Part shown: positions 4,703-6,680 of the stretch, piece by piece
Position numbering within the stretch: the first letter of the stretch is position 1
Layout: the number at the start of each line of letters is the position of its first letter
DNA from: Clostridium fallax
GTDB taxonomy: Bacteria > Bacillota > Clostridia > Clostridiales > Clostridiaceae
Length of the DNA: 6,680 nucleotides
Direction: 5' to 3'
Assembly (NCBI RefSeq): GCF_900129365.1
Contig: NZ_FQVM01000047.1
Span: forward strand, 1 to 6,680
Program-made: the position numbers and the translations under genes
The notes under the pieces: generated by a model
The model's database searches: none
Told to the model about the DNA's origin: nothing
What the model saw: the letters and a program-made list of their open reading frames with translations, nothing else

Positions 4703-6421
4703 TTAGAATCCACCAGCGCCACCACCGGAGCAACCTCCGCCATAATATCCGCCACTACTACCATTGGTGGAATTTATATTATTACTGGAATAGTCAGACA
4801 TATCAGCAGAAGATATTGAAGAAAAAAATATTATTGAATTTAAAGAAGTAAATTCAGAAATATTTAAGTCTAAAAATTCTGGTATAGATGAATCAAATTC
4901 AGAAAGATTAAAGGATATAAAATAAGGTAAATAAATTTCTATAGGATATTTTTTGAAAAAATTTTCTTTATTTGATGGCTTATACCAGTATTTTATCATT
5001 CTGGTAATATTTTGTCTTTGCAGTTTAGCTTTAGGAGTATCAAGGGTTTTTAAGCTAATTCCTAAATAAACTTCTATAAATCCTATTATAATTAAATGTA
5101 TAGAAATAAGTGAACTAGATCCTGTAATACAAAACCCTCCAAATAAAATAGAGAGTATTCCAAGAATAATGAGTCTTGAAGCTAATTTTCTATGAGAATT
5201 ACTTAAGTAATTCTCCTTTAAAAGATCATTTTTTACAACTATTTTCCATTCTTCAAAGCCTTGGTTTAAATCTCCTTTTTTGCCTTTATTTTTTAACGTT
5301 TTTAAAGTTAAAACACTTTTTTTTGTTGCCATATTTTTTAACCAAATTAAAAAATATTTTTCACTATCTCTTAGGCTATCCAAAATCTTTATAGGAAAAG
5401 TTATGTAATTTTCTTTGAAATTTATATCCACATATCCATTTTTATAAAGATTCATAAGCTCTCCAGAAAAAGCTTTTTCATCTAAATGTTTATAAAGAAT
5501 ATAATTAGCCATAGCAGGAGATATAGAAGATAAGTCTTCAGCTTTTACGTCCTCTTTATTGTAAGATTTTTTGAATTTTAAATATATAAAAAGATAAATA
5601 AAAAATAATATAGTACCTATAACTAAAATAATTATAGAAATTATTTTAAATATTTCTTTTCTTTTATTAGCTTCTTGAATATTTTTATTTTTTAAATCAT
5701 TTTGTGCTTTAAAGTAATCATCTAATGTACTATTTATTGATTTAGGAGAAGATTCTACAGTGCCATTTGGAAGTCTTAATATTATAGAAATATTAGGATT
5801 ATCTTTATCTTTATTTATAAAATCATAGAATATATAATTATCTTTTAAATCATAATTTATATTACTATCTTCATTTAGAATTTTTACATTGTTTTTATTA
5901 TAATTAGAAAAATATATATTGCCAGAAACATACTCTAATGGTGTTTTAAAATTTTTACTCCAAATATTAAAATTTAAAAGACTTCCATCATTAAATTTAG
6001 TAATAACTCCATTTAATATGTAACTTAATTTAAATACTCTTTCTTGATTTTTTGAAGGAATATAAAGCTTAATTTTATTCATATCTTTATCTTTTTCTAA
6101 AGTGTATTTAAAAGAATCTCCATTTGAAGCATCAGAAACTTTAGTAAATTCTTTTAAAGAACCATCTTCTAAAAGATAGATTTTTAAATCTGAAAGACCA
6201 GAAGTATCTAAATCACTAATATCCCTAAAGGCACCATTAAATTTACCGTTAAAATTCATTGTCAAAGTCTCGTCTATTTTTAAAGAACCATCTTTTAGTA
6301 TAGTTATATCACTATTTAAATGATTTATATTTACTTCCTTCCCTTGAACTTTAAGGTTTGGTGTTATAATAATTAAAAGAAAAAATGTTAAAATAAAAAT
6401 TAATTTACTTTTAATTGTCAA
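4703..6421 (-). CDS. DUF2207 (YciQ-like) membrane protein with glycine-rich C-terminus
   Basis: This 572-residue protein has the layout of DUF2207 proteins, whose function is unknown. An N-terminal signal or anchor (LIFILTFFLLIIIT, 7-20) precedes an extracytoplasmic domain to about residue 220, with the typical opening INHLNSDITILKDGSLKIDETLTMNFNGKFNGAFRDI. A membrane segment lies at 258-281, a cytoplasmic region at 283-412 (including SPAMANYILYKHLDEKAFSGELMNLYKNGYVDI, winged-helix-like in appearance), then two membrane segments at 416-433 and 437-456. The C-terminal region ends in a Ser/Asn-rich linker and the tail GGYYGGGCSGGGAGGF, a common ending in this family. The start is TTG at 6421-6419: an in-frame stop lies just upstream, no ATG occurs before residue 55, and starting there preserves the signal sequence. 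A G-tract ribosome binding site supports it. The gene is monocistronic. Confidence 0.9.
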   Translation of the reverse strand: MTIKSKLIFILTFFLLIIITPNLKVQGKEVNINHLNSDITILKDGSLKIDETLTMNFNGKFNGAFRDISDLDTSGLSDLKIYLLEDGSLKEFTKVSDASNGDSFKYTLEKDKDMNKIKLYIPSKNQERVFKLSYILNGVITKFNDGSLLNFNIWSKNFKTPLEYVSGNIYFSNYNKNNVKILNEDSNINYDLKDNYIFYDFINKDKDNPNISIILRLPNGTVESSPKSINSTLDDYFKAQNDLKNKNIQEANKRKEIFKIISIIILVIGTILFFIYLFIYLKFKKSYNKEDVKAEDLSSISPAMANYILYKHLDEKAFSGELMNLYKNGYVDINFKENYITFPIKILDSLRDSEKYFLIWLKNMATKKSVLTLKTLKNKGKKGDLNQGFEEWKIVVKNDLLKENYLSNSHRKLASRLIILGILSILFGGFCITGSSSLISIHLIIIGFIEVYLGISLKTLDTPKAKLQRQNITRMIKYWYKPSNKENFFKKYPIEIYLPYFISFNLSEFDSSIPEFLDLNISEFTSLNSIIFFSSISSADMSDYSSNNINSTNGSSGGYYGGGCSGGGAGGF

Positions 6422-6437
6422 AAAAAGTCCCCCCTTT
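6422..6437 (-). promoter_or_regulatory. G6-tract ribosome binding site for a TTG start
   Basis: On the minus strand AAAGGGGGGA (6437-6428) lies seven bases before the TTG start (6421-6419). G6 can pair with the 16S CCUCC end using one G-U wobble. The spacer holds five of the seven T residues of a T7 run that continues into the start codon. It is the only plausible ribosome binding site here and decides the start. Confidence 0.65.
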
Positions 6438-6523
6438 TTTTATTAAGTCTATAACGTAATATATAATTTAACTTTACTATATAATACAAAAATATAATAA
6501 TTATAGTAATAGAAGTCAGGTAA

Positions 6524-6552
6524 ATTATACATTTAATTATCTTATATGTCGT
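6524..6552 (-). promoter_or_regulatory. Predicted promoter of the DUF2207 gene
   Basis: On the minus strand ACGACA (6552-6547), matching four of six -35 consensus bases including GACA, is followed by a 17-bp spacer and a perfect TATAAT (6529-6524). Transcription would start near 6517, giving a leader of about 95 bases. A second TATAAT on the same strand (6505-6500) has no supporting -35. Confidence 0.55.
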
Positions 6553-6615
6553 TATAGATTATTTAAAGTTTTAATTATTATCTTTAAAATTTATTTTTTT
6601 CTTTATAATCTATAA
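6550..6615. repeat. Inverted repeat, 11-bp arms, upstream of the DUF2207 promoter
   Basis: TTATAGATTAT (6552-6562) and ATAATCTATAA (6605-6615) are exact reverse complements 42 bases apart. The left arm overlaps CGTTATAGA (6550-6558), which is also the reverse complement of TCTATAACG at 6448-6456 in the predicted DUF2207 leader. The motif therefore occurs three times around this promoter, though AT-rich composition makes chance repeats fairly likely. Confidence 0.4.
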
Positions 6616-6679
6616 TATATGTAGTTTTATAATCTTCATTTTCCATTTCCTTATGAACTATAAGTTCAATTAATCCATC
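6584..6679 (-). CDS. C-terminal end of an unrecognised protein (partial)
   Basis: On the minus strand an open frame enters from the right edge and runs 31 codons to a TAA at 6586-6584. The peptide, beginning DGLIELIVHKEMENEDYKTT and ending IIDYKEKNKF, is charged and mixed in composition, like the end of a soluble protein and unlike translated spacer. The family cannot be recognised from this fragment. It is co-directional with the DUF2207 gene, 162 bases upstream of it, with no clear terminator between them, so some read-through is possible. Confidence 0.6.
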   Translation of the reverse strand, partial: DGLIELIVHKEMENEDYKTTYIIDYKEKNKF

Positions 6680-6680
6680 C

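Noticed and set aside
1..6680. Defence, phage, CRISPR or mobile-element system.
   Set aside because: No transposase, integrase, spacer array, toxin-antitoxin pair or defence-type domains were seen; the only tandem repeat is the 23-bp duplication.

Overview
The window is very AT-rich and shows codon use, strong GGAGG-type ribosome binding sites, TATAAT boxes and T-tailed hairpin terminators typical of a low-GC Firmicute. The protein sequences fit Clostridium in the strict sense or a close relative; the species cannot be fixed from the sequence alone.

Layout, left to right. Positions 1-165 hold the C-terminal end of an unrecognised, probably membrane-associated protein (+). A CsoR/RcnR-family repressor gene (325-597, +) has its own promoter and a G-tract operator-like site overlapping the predicted start of transcription, and ends at a hairpin terminator. 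A second hairpin, a perfect 42-bp palindrome, separates it from a convergent two-gene operon (1975 down to 729, -) for a split ThrE-type exporter: a YjjP-like 255-residue subunit followed by a YjjB-like 158-residue subunit. Divergent from that operon, across 180 bp, is glyA (2156-3391, +), serine hydroxymethyltransferase, with its own terminator. Next comes a metallo-beta-lactamase-fold hydrolase gene of the NAPE-PLD/RomA type (3703-4631, +), broken near its start by a perfect 23-bp tandem duplication. A bidirectional terminator separates it from a convergent gene for a DUF2207 membrane protein (6421 down to 4703, -), which starts at TTG. The last 96 bases hold the C-terminal end of another unrecognised gene (-).

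How the genes relate. The glyA/thrE pair is the only neighbourhood with a clear metabolic link: SHMT interconverts serine and glycine, and the divergent operon encodes a putative serine/threonine (or dicarboxylate) exporter. The repressor, the hydrolase and the DUF2207 gene look like separate transcription units.

The observations most worth a second look are the frameshifting 23-bp duplication, in which removing one copy restores an intact 301-residue metalloenzyme, and the CsoR-family repressor, which has Tyr in place of the usual copper-binding His. I see no mobile element, CRISPR array, RNA gene, phage or defence system in the window.
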